Assembly: GCF_044594925.1 (NCBI RefSeq)
Contig: NZ_CP138991.1
Span: forward strand, 3,932,493 to 3,996,492
From: Maribacter sp044594925
GTDB lineage: Bacteria; Bacteroidota; Bacteroidia; Flavobacteriales; Flavobacteriaceae
Reading direction: 5' to 3'
Length of the DNA stretch: 64,000 nucleotides
The notes beneath the pieces were generated by a model that had not been told where the DNA came from, ran no database searches, and worked only from the letters and a program-made list of their open reading frames with translations. The position numbers and the translations under genes were made by a program. Of the stretch, positions 42,035 through 50,348 are shown piece after piece; position 1 is the first letter of the stretch; each line of letters begins with the position of its first letter.

Positions 42035-43081
42035 TCACATATTTTTTATCTCCTCTCTAGACTTCACATTTAGCTTTTTGTAAATATTATTGATGTGTGT
42101 TTTTACCGTACTTACACTTATGAATAATTCGGAGGCAATTTCTTTATTGGTCTTGCCTTCGCATATGGAGTTGAAAATATTTTGCTCTTGATTTGTAAGT
42201 TTTTCCGGCGTTTTTGTGCGCTTCTTTGTCCGGATGAACTTTATGCTAAAAAATACTGCTTGCAATAACATAATTGCAAGTACCCCGTAGACCACATACA
42301 TCAAAATTTTACTATCGGATTTTGGATTTTCGTTACTCTTAAGGAGCTGGTCTGCTGCCAGTTCGTTCAAGTATTGTTCTGTAAAGGTAGTGTTGGGGTA
42401 TTGGTTTTCTAGTCTTTCGGCTAATTGTGCATAATACAAATTGGTTTTAGCGTCCACCACATAATAGGGGTGCGTTTCGCTTGCCCTATCCGATAGAAAA
42501 TCATAAATATAGAGTTCCGCTAAAGGCTCTTCGCTCTCTTCGCCGTACGCTTGAAAAATTTTAAACCACTTTTGGAAAGTCAGCAATTCATTGGCTTTGC
42601 TGTTGTACTCCATAAAATCAAGAATCATTTGTTCCTTAAGGTAATCTATCTCCAAAAGTAGGTCGGCATTTTTGTTGTTTGAATTTACTTCGCAGAGCGG
42701 TTGGTCATTATCCAGTAAAGGAAAAACGATGCGGTCTCCTTTTTTTGCTATAAAAAGTACACTTTGGGTATCGGTACAATTCTTAAAAAAATGACTTCCT
42801 CCTTTTGTGTGCTCCTCACAGCCATCAATATGAATTCTGTAGATTCTATTTTGTTCGGAGAGATTGTTGCCTTCGAACTTAAAAGAGCCGTTAGCATTAG
42901 ACTGCGTTTCCTTCAGTATCTGATTCCCATAAACGCGAGAAGATTTTCTATAATTTTCAACCAATGAAAGATATACGGTTTTGTTTTGCGCTGTTTGGGA
43001 TATTTCACCACTAAAAATGTATTGGCTTGTACCTTGGGCGAGGCCAAAAAAGAACAATAGTACAACAGATAAAATTCTCAC
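42035..43081 (-). CDS. Membrane-anchored LuxR-type transcriptional regulator
   Basis: A 348-residue protein. Residues 1-20 are a signal peptide. About 20-250 form a periplasmic domain that starts like a DUF4369 beta-sandwich (YIFSGEISQTAQNKTVYLSL). A membrane helix follows at about 258-278 (ILMYVVYGVLAIMLLQAVFF). The C-terminus is a LuxR-family HTH (NKEIASELFISVSTVKTHIN, then NIYKKLNVKSREE). The domain order suggests a one-component signal sensor that binds DNA from the membrane. No cognate kinase is nearby. Confidence 0.9.
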   Translation of the reverse strand: MRILSVVLLFFFGLAQGTSQYIFSGEISQTAQNKTVYLSLVENYRKSSRVYGNQILKETQSNANGSFKFEGNNLSEQNRIYRIHIDGCEEHTKGGSHFFKNCTDTQSVLFIAKKGDRIVFPLLDNDQPLCEVNSNNKNADLLLEIDYLKEQMILDFMEYNSKANELLTFQKWFKIFQAYGEESEEPLAELYIYDFLSDRASETHPYYVVDAKTNLYYAQLAERLENQYPNTTFTEQYLNELAADQLLKSNENPKSDSKILMYVVYGVLAIMLLQAVFFSIKFIRTKKRTKTPEKLTNQEQNIFNSICEGKTNKEIASELFISVSTVKTHINNIYKKLNVKSREEIKNM

Positions 43082-43172
43082 AGTAATACATTAGAGCGAT
43101 AAAAATAGGTGATTTTGTAACAATACAGGTACTTTAGCGACATATTAGTACATCGATCAAACTAAGAAATCA

Positions 43173-43328
43173 ATGAGTATTATTCGTGTTTTATTAGCTA
43201 TTCTATTTCCGCCATTATCGGTTATTGGTAAGGGTTGTGGGTCATTTCTAATTGTGCTACTTTTGACCTTTTGCGGATGGGTTCCTGGCGTTATTGCTGC
43301 CTTGGTCATCCTTAATAATCCAAATTAA
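43173..43328 (+). CDS. YqaE/Pmp3 family membrane protein, 51 aa
   Basis: A short frame encoding MSIIRVLLAILFPPLSVIGK, then GCGSFLIVLLLTFCGWVPGV, then IAALVILNN. This matches the Pmp3/YqaE proteolipid family, with its FPP motif, Gly-Cys pair, two membrane helices and CGWVPGVIHA-like text. Members affect membrane potential and salt tolerance in other organisms. Seven nt separate its stop from the next gene, so they likely share a transcript. Confidence 0.85.
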   Translation: MSIIRVLLAILFPPLSVIGKGCGSFLIVLLLTFCGWVPGVIAALVILNNPN

Positions 43329-43335
43329 ATTAGGT

Positions 43336-44076
43336 ATGTTCAAAATAAAGATAGGGTCATTGCTGTTGCTTCTAGCCCTGACGGTATCCTGTAATTTTAC
43401 GGAGGAAATATTCTTGCAGGAGAATGGTTCCGGGAAAATCAGTATCAACTTTGATGGTTCTGAATTAATGCAAATGGGAGGCGATGAGATGATGGCGGGC
43501 ACCGAAAAGGCCATTGATTCTACTTTATCCTTTAAACAGTTTTTAGAGGAAAAAAAGGATAGTATTGCCGAATTGTCATCCGAGCAGCAAGCAAAACTTA
43601 AGAAATTAGCCCCTTTTAACCTTCATATGATCATGAATCCAGAGACTAAGGAAATGAAGTTTGATATGTATTCCAGTTTTGATAACATTAATGAGGTTGG
43701 GGACGCCTTCAATACATTTCAGAACATGGATGCCTTGAGTCCTGCAGGAAGGGCCAATCAAACACAATTCTTATCCAATGATAACGAAAGTTCCGAGGTG
43801 TCCTATAATTTTAAAGATCATACTTTTTCTAGGACTGCCAAAATTTTGAACACCGAGCTGCACCAACAGGCCATTGATAGTTTGGCGGGAGCAGAGTTAT
43901 TTTTAACCGGTTCTACGTACACCTTGAAATATCATTTTCCCAAACGAGTGAAATCGGCTTCTACGGAAAAAGCAACCTTTAGTGCGGATGGTAAAACTAT
44001 GATATATGAGGTTGGGTTCCTGGATTTGATGAAAAACCCAGAAATTCTGAATATAGAAGTAGAATTAGAGCAATAA
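43336..44076 (+). CDS. Hypothetical lipoprotein, 246 aa
   Basis: The start at the ATG 43336 gives a standard lipoprotein signal (MFKIKIGSLLLLLALTVSC, Cys 19); the longer frame from 43294 overlaps the Pmp3 gene. The body (GSGKISINFDGSELMQMGGD, then KKLAPFNLHMIMNPETKEMK) has no named family known to me. It is the second gene of a Pmp3-led pair, followed by lipB after 32 nt. Confidence 0.8.
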   Translation: MFKIKIGSLLLLLALTVSCNFTEEIFLQENGSGKISINFDGSELMQMGGDEMMAGTEKAIDSTLSFKQFLEEKKDSIAELSSEQQAKLKKLAPFNLHMIMNPETKEMKFDMYSSFDNINEVGDAFNTFQNMDALSPAGRANQTQFLSNDNESSEVSYNFKDHTFSRTAKILNTELHQQAIDSLAGAELFLTGSTYTLKYHFPKRVKSASTEKATFSADGKTMIYEVGFLDLMKNPEILNIEVELEQ

Positions 44077-44095
44077 GTTAAAATTTAGCAATCGT

Positions 44096-44103
44096 TATCT
44101 TTG
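44096..44103 (+). promoter_or_regulatory. Bacteroidota -7 box (TATCTTTG) for lipB
   Basis: Consensus TAnnTTTG, only 5 nt before the lipB ATG, as at era. It implies a leaderless or nearly leaderless transcript if used. Confidence 0.45.
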
Positions 44104-44108
44104 CACTA

Positions 44109-44825
44109 ATGAACAAGAAGGTCTTTCTTCAGGATTTAGGTCATAAGGATTACAAGGAAACTTGGGATTACCAAGAACTACTTTTTCAGCAAATCCTAGA
44201 CTTAAAAATTAGGAATCGGCGTGAGGAACTTCGTCTTGAAACGCCTAATTATTTTTTGTTAGTGGAGCATCCGCATGTGTATACCCTAGGGAAAAGCGGT
44301 AATCTTCAAAATCTGCTTGCCAGTGAGCAAGAGCTGACCAAAAAAGGAGCATCTTTCTATAAAATTAATAGGGGAGGGGATATCACTTACCACGGCCCTG
44401 GACAAATTGTTGGTTACCCAATTTTAGATTTGGATAATTTCTTTACGGATATTCATAAGTACCTGAGGTTTCTAGAGGAAATGGTTATTCTGACCTTACG
44501 GGAATACGGCCTAAAAGCAGAGCGTTCTAAGGGAGAGACAGGGGTGTGGCTCGATGTTGGAACCCCGTTCGCTAGAAAAATTTGCGCAATGGGCGTGAGA
44601 GCTTCTCGTTGGGTGACCATGCACGGATTCGCTTTAAACGTAAATGCTGACTTAGGTTATTTTGATTTGATGATTCCCTGCGGTATAAAAGATAAAGCTG
44701 TTACTTCTTTAAATGTTGAGTTAGGTACACAAGAGGTTAATATGGAAGAGGTGAAAGAGAAATTGCTTTATCATTTTAATTCGTTGTTTGAGGCCGAAAT
44801 TCTAAAGCAAAAAACCCCAGCTTAG
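44109..44825 (+). CDS. lipB: Octanoyltransferase LipB
   Basis: A 238-residue enzyme that moves octanoyl groups from ACP to lipoyl domains in lipoate synthesis. Conserved text: LLVEHPHVYTLGKSG, then INRGGDITYHGPGQIVGYP, then FARKICAMGVRASRWVTMHG and FDLMIPCGI. The catalytic Cys191 is in PCGI and the matching Lys157 in FARKICAMG. Length and order are standard. Confidence 0.97.
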   Translation: MNKKVFLQDLGHKDYKETWDYQELLFQQILDLKIRNRREELRLETPNYFLLVEHPHVYTLGKSGNLQNLLASEQELTKKGASFYKINRGGDITYHGPGQIVGYPILDLDNFFTDIHKYLRFLEEMVILTLREYGLKAERSKGETGVWLDVGTPFARKICAMGVRASRWVTMHGFALNVNADLGYFDLMIPCGIKDKAVTSLNVELGTQEVNMEEVKEKLLYHFNSLFEAEILKQKTPA

Positions 44826-44835
44826 GCCGAGGTTT
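44812..44835. terminator. Terminator between lipB and the convergent gene
   Basis: The arms starting AAACCCCAGC and ending GCCGAGGTTT pair in 8 of 10 positions. The hairpin overlaps the lipB stop. Confidence 0.45.
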
Positions 44836-44856
44836 GTTATACTAAAAAATGTAGTA

Positions 44857-45552
44857 TTATTTACTGAATTTCGTCAATTCCATACTGCTCATTAAATCAC
44901 CGTTCTTTTTATAGGTCTCCTGCTTTACCATACCAACACCTTCTGCCAACCACACTCTTGATGGAAAATTGCTCTTCGCCATCATTACCTTGGACTGGTT
45001 GTCGCTATAGAGCACAAAACATTCGAAAGTTCCGGCGGGGGTGGTTATATTCTCTTGTTTTTCTACCTTTCTATTCACCATATCAACCGTTGTGTTCATA
45101 CTAATACCTCCCATGTTCATTTTTAGTGTTACGTTGGCATCCTCTAATTCTTGCCCTACCCCTAAATCGTTAGGTAGTTCAATATCCGTTCCCGTTATTT
45201 CCATTTCCATATCCTTGTACTGTTCTAGCATTTGTTGGGGAACCAGAGATTCATAGTCAACGGTAACCATATTTCCTGTGCAGGAAAAGGAGTAATTGGT
45301 GTCATAAACTTTTTTTCCTTTTTGGTCTTCAAAAGAAATACCCATGGTTGCCACGGTGGTGTCTCCATCGTTTTCTACGGTAATAACTTTATAGCTAGAT
45401 TTCCCCTCTGTTTTTCCCTTTTTGTTATAAGAGGTGTATTCAAAAGAAGTGCCTTCATCCATTGGATAAAACCTACTACAATTGTTTGATTGAGCGTAAA
45501 TCATTGCTGTTCCGCAAAGTAATGCCAGACTTAATAATAATTTAATTTTCAT
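44857..45552 (-). CDS. Hypothetical exported protein (TapB/DUF3108-like), 231 aa
   Basis: The signal peptide is KIKLLLSLALLCGTAMIYAQ. The beta-rich body (FYPMDEGTSFEYTSYNKKGK, then DTTVATMGISFEDQKGKKVY, then KQENITTPAGTFECFVLYSD) has the character of lipoprotein-binding or DUF3108-type periplasmic proteins. No catalytic residues are evident. It lies 18 nt downstream of the OmpA-family gene on the same strand, so the pair is likely co-transcribed. Confidence 0.8.
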   Translation of the reverse strand: MKIKLLLSLALLCGTAMIYAQSNNCSRFYPMDEGTSFEYTSYNKKGKTEGKSSYKVITVENDGDTTVATMGISFEDQKGKKVYDTNYSFSCTGNMVTVDYESLVPQQMLEQYKDMEMEITGTDIELPNDLGVGQELEDANVTLKMNMGGISMNTTVDMVNRKVEKQENITTPAGTFECFVLYSDNQSKVMMAKSNFPSRVWLAEGVGMVKQETYKKNGDLMSSMELTKFSK

Positions 45553-45570
45553 GTGTAAGTGTACTGTTTG

Positions 45571-46902
45571 TTATTGTTTAATAAATTCTACTCTTCTGTT
45601 CTGTGCCTTACCATCGATAGAGCTATTATCGCCTACAGGTTCTGAGGCTCCCTTCCCTTCTGTTGATAATCTACCTTCTGCAATTGAATAAATACTGACT
45701 AATGCATTTTTTACGGATTCAGCCCTATTCTTAGAAAGTTTAAGATTGGTGTCCTGATTACCATCGGCATCTGTATGGCCAACTATTTTCAAGTTTAAAC
45801 TTTTGTCCTTTTGCAGTACCTGATAAATCTGTCTGATGATACCCATGGATTGTGGCTGTATATTGGCCGAACCGGAGTCAAAAAGAATACCATTGGTAGA
45901 GACTTTTCCATCTTTCATTAAGGTTCTTCTTAAATCTATACCGCCCGCTGCAATCTTTACATTATTGATAAAAACCCTGTCCTTACCTTCATTGTTCCCA
46001 ACAAGTTGAAATTTCAAAGAGTTTAAAGGTGCGTTAGGTGCAATAAGCTTGGGAATATCAATATGTTTGGTTTCATTAATATAAAGGCGGTATCGCTCTT
46101 TGTTCACAGCTATGGATATATGGGGCCTGGAAATTATGTCCTCCCTTATGTCCGCGCCAACGTAGTTGTCAATGATATTTGCACCGTTAATATTGTTCCA
46201 AATTCGAATATCTCGCTCAATATATTGGCACAGTGGTAAATAGGCGTACACCGTATTTTTTCCGTACCCGAAGTTGTCATTTTCATCTATAATAACTACT
46301 AAATGGGCGGCAGAAGAGGTCTTTTTATCAACACCCATGGTCTCTATGTCAAATTCTATGGTATAGTTTTCAGGTAGTTCATTAATATTTGCTATCTGAT
46401 ACGTTTTTCTACCTCCTTTAAGTTCAAACCAATTTCCAGAATTATCGTCGAAAGAAACGATTTCTCCAGAGCCGTTCGTATTCCATTTAGACGGAAAATC
46501 ACCAACAAAATCATTGGAGAAATCATCGGAGAATAGAATTTTATCACCAGAAACAAAATCAAACTTACTATATACTTTTAAAGTTTTTGGTCCAGGCGAA
46601 GTGGTTGTGGAGTTTTGTTCATCAGAAGAAATAGGTTTGTTTTTAGGAGAAGGTACAGTGCCTCCACCGGATGGTGTAGGTGTTTTTTTATTTGTTTTTG
46701 AGCCTGGTTCTAAAATACTGTCCAATGCTTGGTCTGTTTTTTCGGTAGCTTCTTTATCAACTCTACGTTCTATGGCGCGTTCAGCTGCTTTTTCTGCTCT
46801 TTTTCCTAATTTCTTTAGGAATTGACCGTTTGCTTGAGAGCAAGAAAAAAGAAGAATGCCAAAGAAAACCAGTGGTTTTAGTAGGGGATTGAATGATTTC
46901 AT
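45571..46902 (-). CDS. OmpA family outer-membrane protein with beta-sandwich domain
   Basis: 443 residues. A signal peptide (KPLVFFGILLFSCSQANG) is followed by a helical and Pro/Thr-rich linker, then at about 115-330 a jelly-roll-like domain (LFSDDFSNDFVGDFPSKWNT), and a C-terminal OmpA domain (VGHTDADGNQDTNLKLSKNR, then QNRRVEFIKQ) that holds peptidoglycan. The likely role is outer-membrane to cell-wall tethering with a carbohydrate- or protein-binding module. Confidence 0.9.
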   Translation of the reverse strand: MKSFNPLLKPLVFFGILLFSCSQANGQFLKKLGKRAEKAAERAIERRVDKEATEKTDQALDSILEPGSKTNKKTPTPSGGGTVPSPKNKPISSDEQNSTTTSPGPKTLKVYSKFDFVSGDKILFSDDFSNDFVGDFPSKWNTNGSGEIVSFDDNSGNWFELKGGRKTYQIANINELPENYTIEFDIETMGVDKKTSSAAHLVVIIDENDNFGYGKNTVYAYLPLCQYIERDIRIWNNINGANIIDNYVGADIREDIISRPHISIAVNKERYRLYINETKHIDIPKLIAPNAPLNSLKFQLVGNNEGKDRVFINNVKIAAGGIDLRRTLMKDGKVSTNGILFDSGSANIQPQSMGIIRQIYQVLQKDKSLNLKIVGHTDADGNQDTNLKLSKNRAESVKNALVSIYSIAEGRLSTEGKGASEPVGDNSSIDGKAQNRRVEFIKQ

Positions 46903-47062
46903 TTTAAGTGTTTTAAATAATAATGCGATTCTGTAAAACTAGTACTGCGATATGGCTGGCAATAATATTTTACGTTTCCTAAAATAATTAAAACCTTTTT
47001 GGTTATTCACAAAGAATGTATAGCTGACATTATAAGTCTTATGAATTCTTGAAAAACTTGTA

Positions 47063-49516
47063 TCAACGTATTTTATAGACCGTAATAGAATTTTCCTGAT
47101 TTTTAAGGACCATTTCCGGTTTTTTGTCGTTGTCCATGTCTGCCATAGAGGTTCCATAAACAGGAAAATTTGCAATGGGTTTCGCTTGACTGTCGAACAA
47201 GTAGGATTTTTGATTTTGAATATCTGTTACCGAGACATAAATTTTATCATTTAAATAGAAGATAGAAGGTTGTGCATAAACACCTAAATCCAAGGCTACC
47301 TTTTTTTCTCGTATACGTAGTATGTTGTCATTGATAATGGCCAAGGTCTTGGATGTTGCGTCCATACCGTGGTCAGCGTTAAGATTCAGGTTTGTTTTTT
47401 CTATTTTCCCACGTGTATCTATCTGGTAGAACATTCCTTTTGTGGTGGTCAACGAGAATTTGTTTTTGTAAAGCTTGATTTCATTTTCTGAAAAATCGAT
47501 TTTCTCGGAAACCTTGACCCGAACATTACCTACTCGGTTAAGTAGTTTAAGTTTTCCATTAGCAAGCTTAAAGCATAGGTAATCCTTTTTTCTAATTCTA
47601 AAATGCTGAGGTTTTCCCACAATATCGCTTTCGGCTTTTTTGTATTTAAAACCAGAGACGATCTTACCTTTATTGTTATACATATAAACTTTTGGACCCT
47701 GAGTAACTACGAAGCGGTAGTCTTTTTTGCCATCGTAATCGAACACCGCAAGTGCATTAAGGTTCCCTCCTTCGTGTTTAATGGTGAAAGGACTCACTTC
47801 TTTACCGTTTCTATCTAAAATTAAAAATTCGTTGTTGGTGGTAAAGGCTAATTGAAGTTTTCCGTTTTTATAAATATCCACTTGATGAATTTTCCCCTGA
47901 ATAGCACTTTTCAACTGTTTTTTCCAGATAAGTTTTCCTTTATTGGATATGAGGTATAGTATATTATCCTCGTCTTGTACGGCAATTTCTTGTCTGTTGG
48001 TCCTGTGATTTTTTACAAATTGAGGAGTGGTGGCGATAGGCGCAGCAGTTTCAAAATTAAATAGAGAAATTACGCCAGCGTTAGATTCGGTTTTGCTGAT
48101 TTTTTTGGCAAAATAATTCGTGTGAAAAAAGCCATTGTCCGCTACGACCTGTGAACCGAACACATAGTTCTTAAAGTCGGACTTCTTAAGAAAACGACCT
48201 AAAGCTTCCAAATTAGATTGGTCTAAAATATCTCGTAGCCCCGATGCTGAGGCAAGCGTAAGAATTGATGATTCTTCTGCGGTTATCTCTTGCGTATTTT
48301 TAAATAATAGGTTGTTTTCAAGGTTATTGCCGCTTTTGTGAGTATTTATGACTTTTTTAATAGGCTCTTCTTTAGAGGAGAAAATAAATGTATTTCCTAT
48401 GATATTGGCATACTCAGGTGTAAAATCAGTAATAATTGGATTAAAATAATTGCTTAAGAAGTGAGTAGGTTGCAGTTTTAAGATTTCACTTCCTTGGTAT
48501 TCGATAGAACCACTTGTTATGGTCGAAAGATAATCGCTTATCGTAGCAGTGCCAAAAGTTTGTAAAAGAACTATTTCTTCACCGTCTATTTTAGCTAGAC
48601 CTATTTCTTCTGCAGCATTCAGAAGGGAGTCCTTTGTAGCAAAACTATTTAAATATTCGTTTTTATTTGATGCAAATTGGGTGTAGCCGGTTACGTTAAA
48701 AGATTTAAAAATAGAAACATTCTTTGGAATAAGTGCGGACGTAATACTTTGTCGAGGTTTTCCTTCTGAAAATAGACTTAAGTAATCTGTAGTGTCGTTC
48801 ACTATGCCTATACCGTTTAGTCGTATACCATCATTCTCTAAGTCTATATCAAGTGAAATCCAACCGGCATATGAAGATAGTTTTAAAGAGTCTTTAGTTT
48901 TTATCTGTAAATGCTCTAAAAGGTCATCTGCTTTTTTCAAGTTAATCCAGATATGTTCCTTTCCATTGGCATCTGTTAGCGAGTACAATTTTTCAAGTGC
49001 TAAAGGAAAAATACTTTTCTCTATATTCTCAATGATATTTTCCAGTATTTGTTGAGAAGAACTTAGTACTTCTGTTCCTTTAATTTTAGAAGTAAAAAAG
49101 GTAGTTTCTGCTATTTGGTATTTCTTAATGCTGTAATCTTGATAGTTTAAGGGTTCCACTTTTTTGTTTTTGGCTGAATCCAAAGCAACAGTAGCGGTAG
49201 AATCGGTGATGATGAAGGTGAAGTCGAAATTGTTGGAATTTGAAGCAGAGAGCGTTAACAGGCCAGATGTTTCAGGGTTTACATAACGCAAAGGTTTCAG
49301 TTTATGAGCAATGACTTCAGCAAATGCTTCTTTCCTTATTTGAGAAATAATGATGTTTTCAACTAGGTCATTTTCTAAGGATTCTAAATCATTGATTTTT
49401 AGTAATAAGGCTGAATTTTCTGGAATGAGATTTAAGACAGAAGAATCAGTAGCTTTTTCTGAGTTGCAACTGTTGAATAGCGATATAATCAAAAGAAGAA
49501 GTAGATAAGGCCTCAT
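47063..49516 (-). CDS. Large lipoprotein with beta-propeller-like C-terminus, 817 aa
   Basis: The lipoprotein signal is LLLLLIISLFNSCNSEKAT (Cys about 17). Residues about 30-480 form a helical/beta region resembling DUF3352-like proteins (IPENSALLLKINDLESLEND). About 500-810 contain repeated YDGKK, NGKL and NKG blocks as in PQQ-type propellers (YLISNKGKLIWKKQLKSAI, then LILDRNGKEV). No known enzyme site. It is adjacent to rnhB (28-nt gap) on the same strand. Confidence 0.75.
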   Translation of the reverse strand: MRPYLLLLLIISLFNSCNSEKATDSSVLNLIPENSALLLKINDLESLENDLVENIIISQIRKEAFAEVIAHKLKPLRYVNPETSGLLTLSASNSNNFDFTFIITDSTATVALDSAKNKKVEPLNYQDYSIKKYQIAETTFFTSKIKGTEVLSSSQQILENIIENIEKSIFPLALEKLYSLTDANGKEHIWINLKKADDLLEHLQIKTKDSLKLSSYAGWISLDIDLENDGIRLNGIGIVNDTTDYLSLFSEGKPRQSITSALIPKNVSIFKSFNVTGYTQFASNKNEYLNSFATKDSLLNAAEEIGLAKIDGEEIVLLQTFGTATISDYLSTITSGSIEYQGSEILKLQPTHFLSNYFNPIITDFTPEYANIIGNTFIFSSKEEPIKKVINTHKSGNNLENNLLFKNTQEITAEESSILTLASASGLRDILDQSNLEALGRFLKKSDFKNYVFGSQVVADNGFFHTNYFAKKISKTESNAGVISLFNFETAAPIATTPQFVKNHRTNRQEIAVQDEDNILYLISNKGKLIWKKQLKSAIQGKIHQVDIYKNGKLQLAFTTNNEFLILDRNGKEVSPFTIKHEGGNLNALAVFDYDGKKDYRFVVTQGPKVYMYNNKGKIVSGFKYKKAESDIVGKPQHFRIRKKDYLCFKLANGKLKLLNRVGNVRVKVSEKIDFSENEIKLYKNKFSLTTTKGMFYQIDTRGKIEKTNLNLNADHGMDATSKTLAIINDNILRIREKKVALDLGVYAQPSIFYLNDKIYVSVTDIQNQKSYLFDSQAKPIANFPVYGTSMADMDNDKKPEMVLKNQENSITVYKIR

Positions 49517-49544
49517 AAAAATGCTTTTAGCAAATTTATACTTT

Positions 49545-50141
49545 TTAGAGTTTAAGTGTTAGTTGGTCGGGGAGTAGTCTAAAGCTTTTTCTATGATATT
49601 TTGTTACACCGTATTTTTTTATGGCTGCCCTATGCTCTTTTGTAGGATAGCCTTTGTTTTTTTTCCAATTGTACATGGGGTATTCTTTGTGAATCCGATT
49701 CATATATTCATCCCGGTAGGTCTTTGCTAAAACCGACGCGGCAGCAATACTCATGTATTTAGAATCGCCTTTTACAATGCAGGTATGGGGTATGGCTTTG
49801 TACGGAGTAAATCTGTTACCATCAACTATGATGAATTTAACTTCATGACTTAGCTGGTCAATTGCTTTGTGCATAGCCAGGAATGATGCGTTTAGAATAT
49901 TTATTTCGTCTATTTCTTTTGGAAAAATATGAGCTACGCCATAAGCAGTGCTCTCTAGTTCAATTAAGGGCCTTAATAATTCTCTTTTAGTTTCTGAAAG
50001 CTGTTTGGAATCGTTGAGAATGTCGTTTTTGAACTTTTTAGGTAGAATAACAGCTGCTGCCGTAACCGGACCGGCCAAACAGCCTCTTCCTGCCTCATCG
50101 GTACCCACTTCTTCTGGAAATTGATGGTATTTTTTAAGCAT
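49545..50141 (-). CDS. rnhB: Ribonuclease HII
   Basis: A 198-residue enzyme that removes ribonucleotides from DNA. The family text is clear: VGTDEAGRGCLAGPVTAAAV with the first catalytic Asp/Glu, KFIIVDGNRF with the next Asp, and KGDSKYMSIAAASVLAKTYR. Length matches the family. It is followed by the propeller lipoprotein gene on the same strand. Confidence 0.97.
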   Translation of the reverse strand: MLKKYHQFPEEVGTDEAGRGCLAGPVTAAAVILPKKFKNDILNDSKQLSETKRELLRPLIELESTAYGVAHIFPKEIDEINILNASFLAMHKAIDQLSHEVKFIIVDGNRFTPYKAIPHTCIVKGDSKYMSIAAASVLAKTYRDEYMNRIHKEYPMYNWKKNKGYPTKEHRAAIKKYGVTKYHRKSFRLLPDQLTLKL

Positions 50142-50348
50142 AACCGGAAATTTTCATCTTATTTGAAAATATAATTTATATAAAAAAGGTTAAAATGATA
50201 AATATAATTCAATGAATAATATTATTAATTATTAATTTGATAATTAATTGAGGTTTTTTAACAAAAATTAGCGAAGTGCTAAGATACTTTTTGGATAACT
50301 AAGCAATTTTTAAGACTTTTGGCGCAAGCTAATTCAAAAACTAATTCT

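Noticed and set aside
46939..47175. 78-residue minus-strand frame
   Set aside because: It overlaps the 3' part of the propeller lipoprotein gene in another frame and has no family text.
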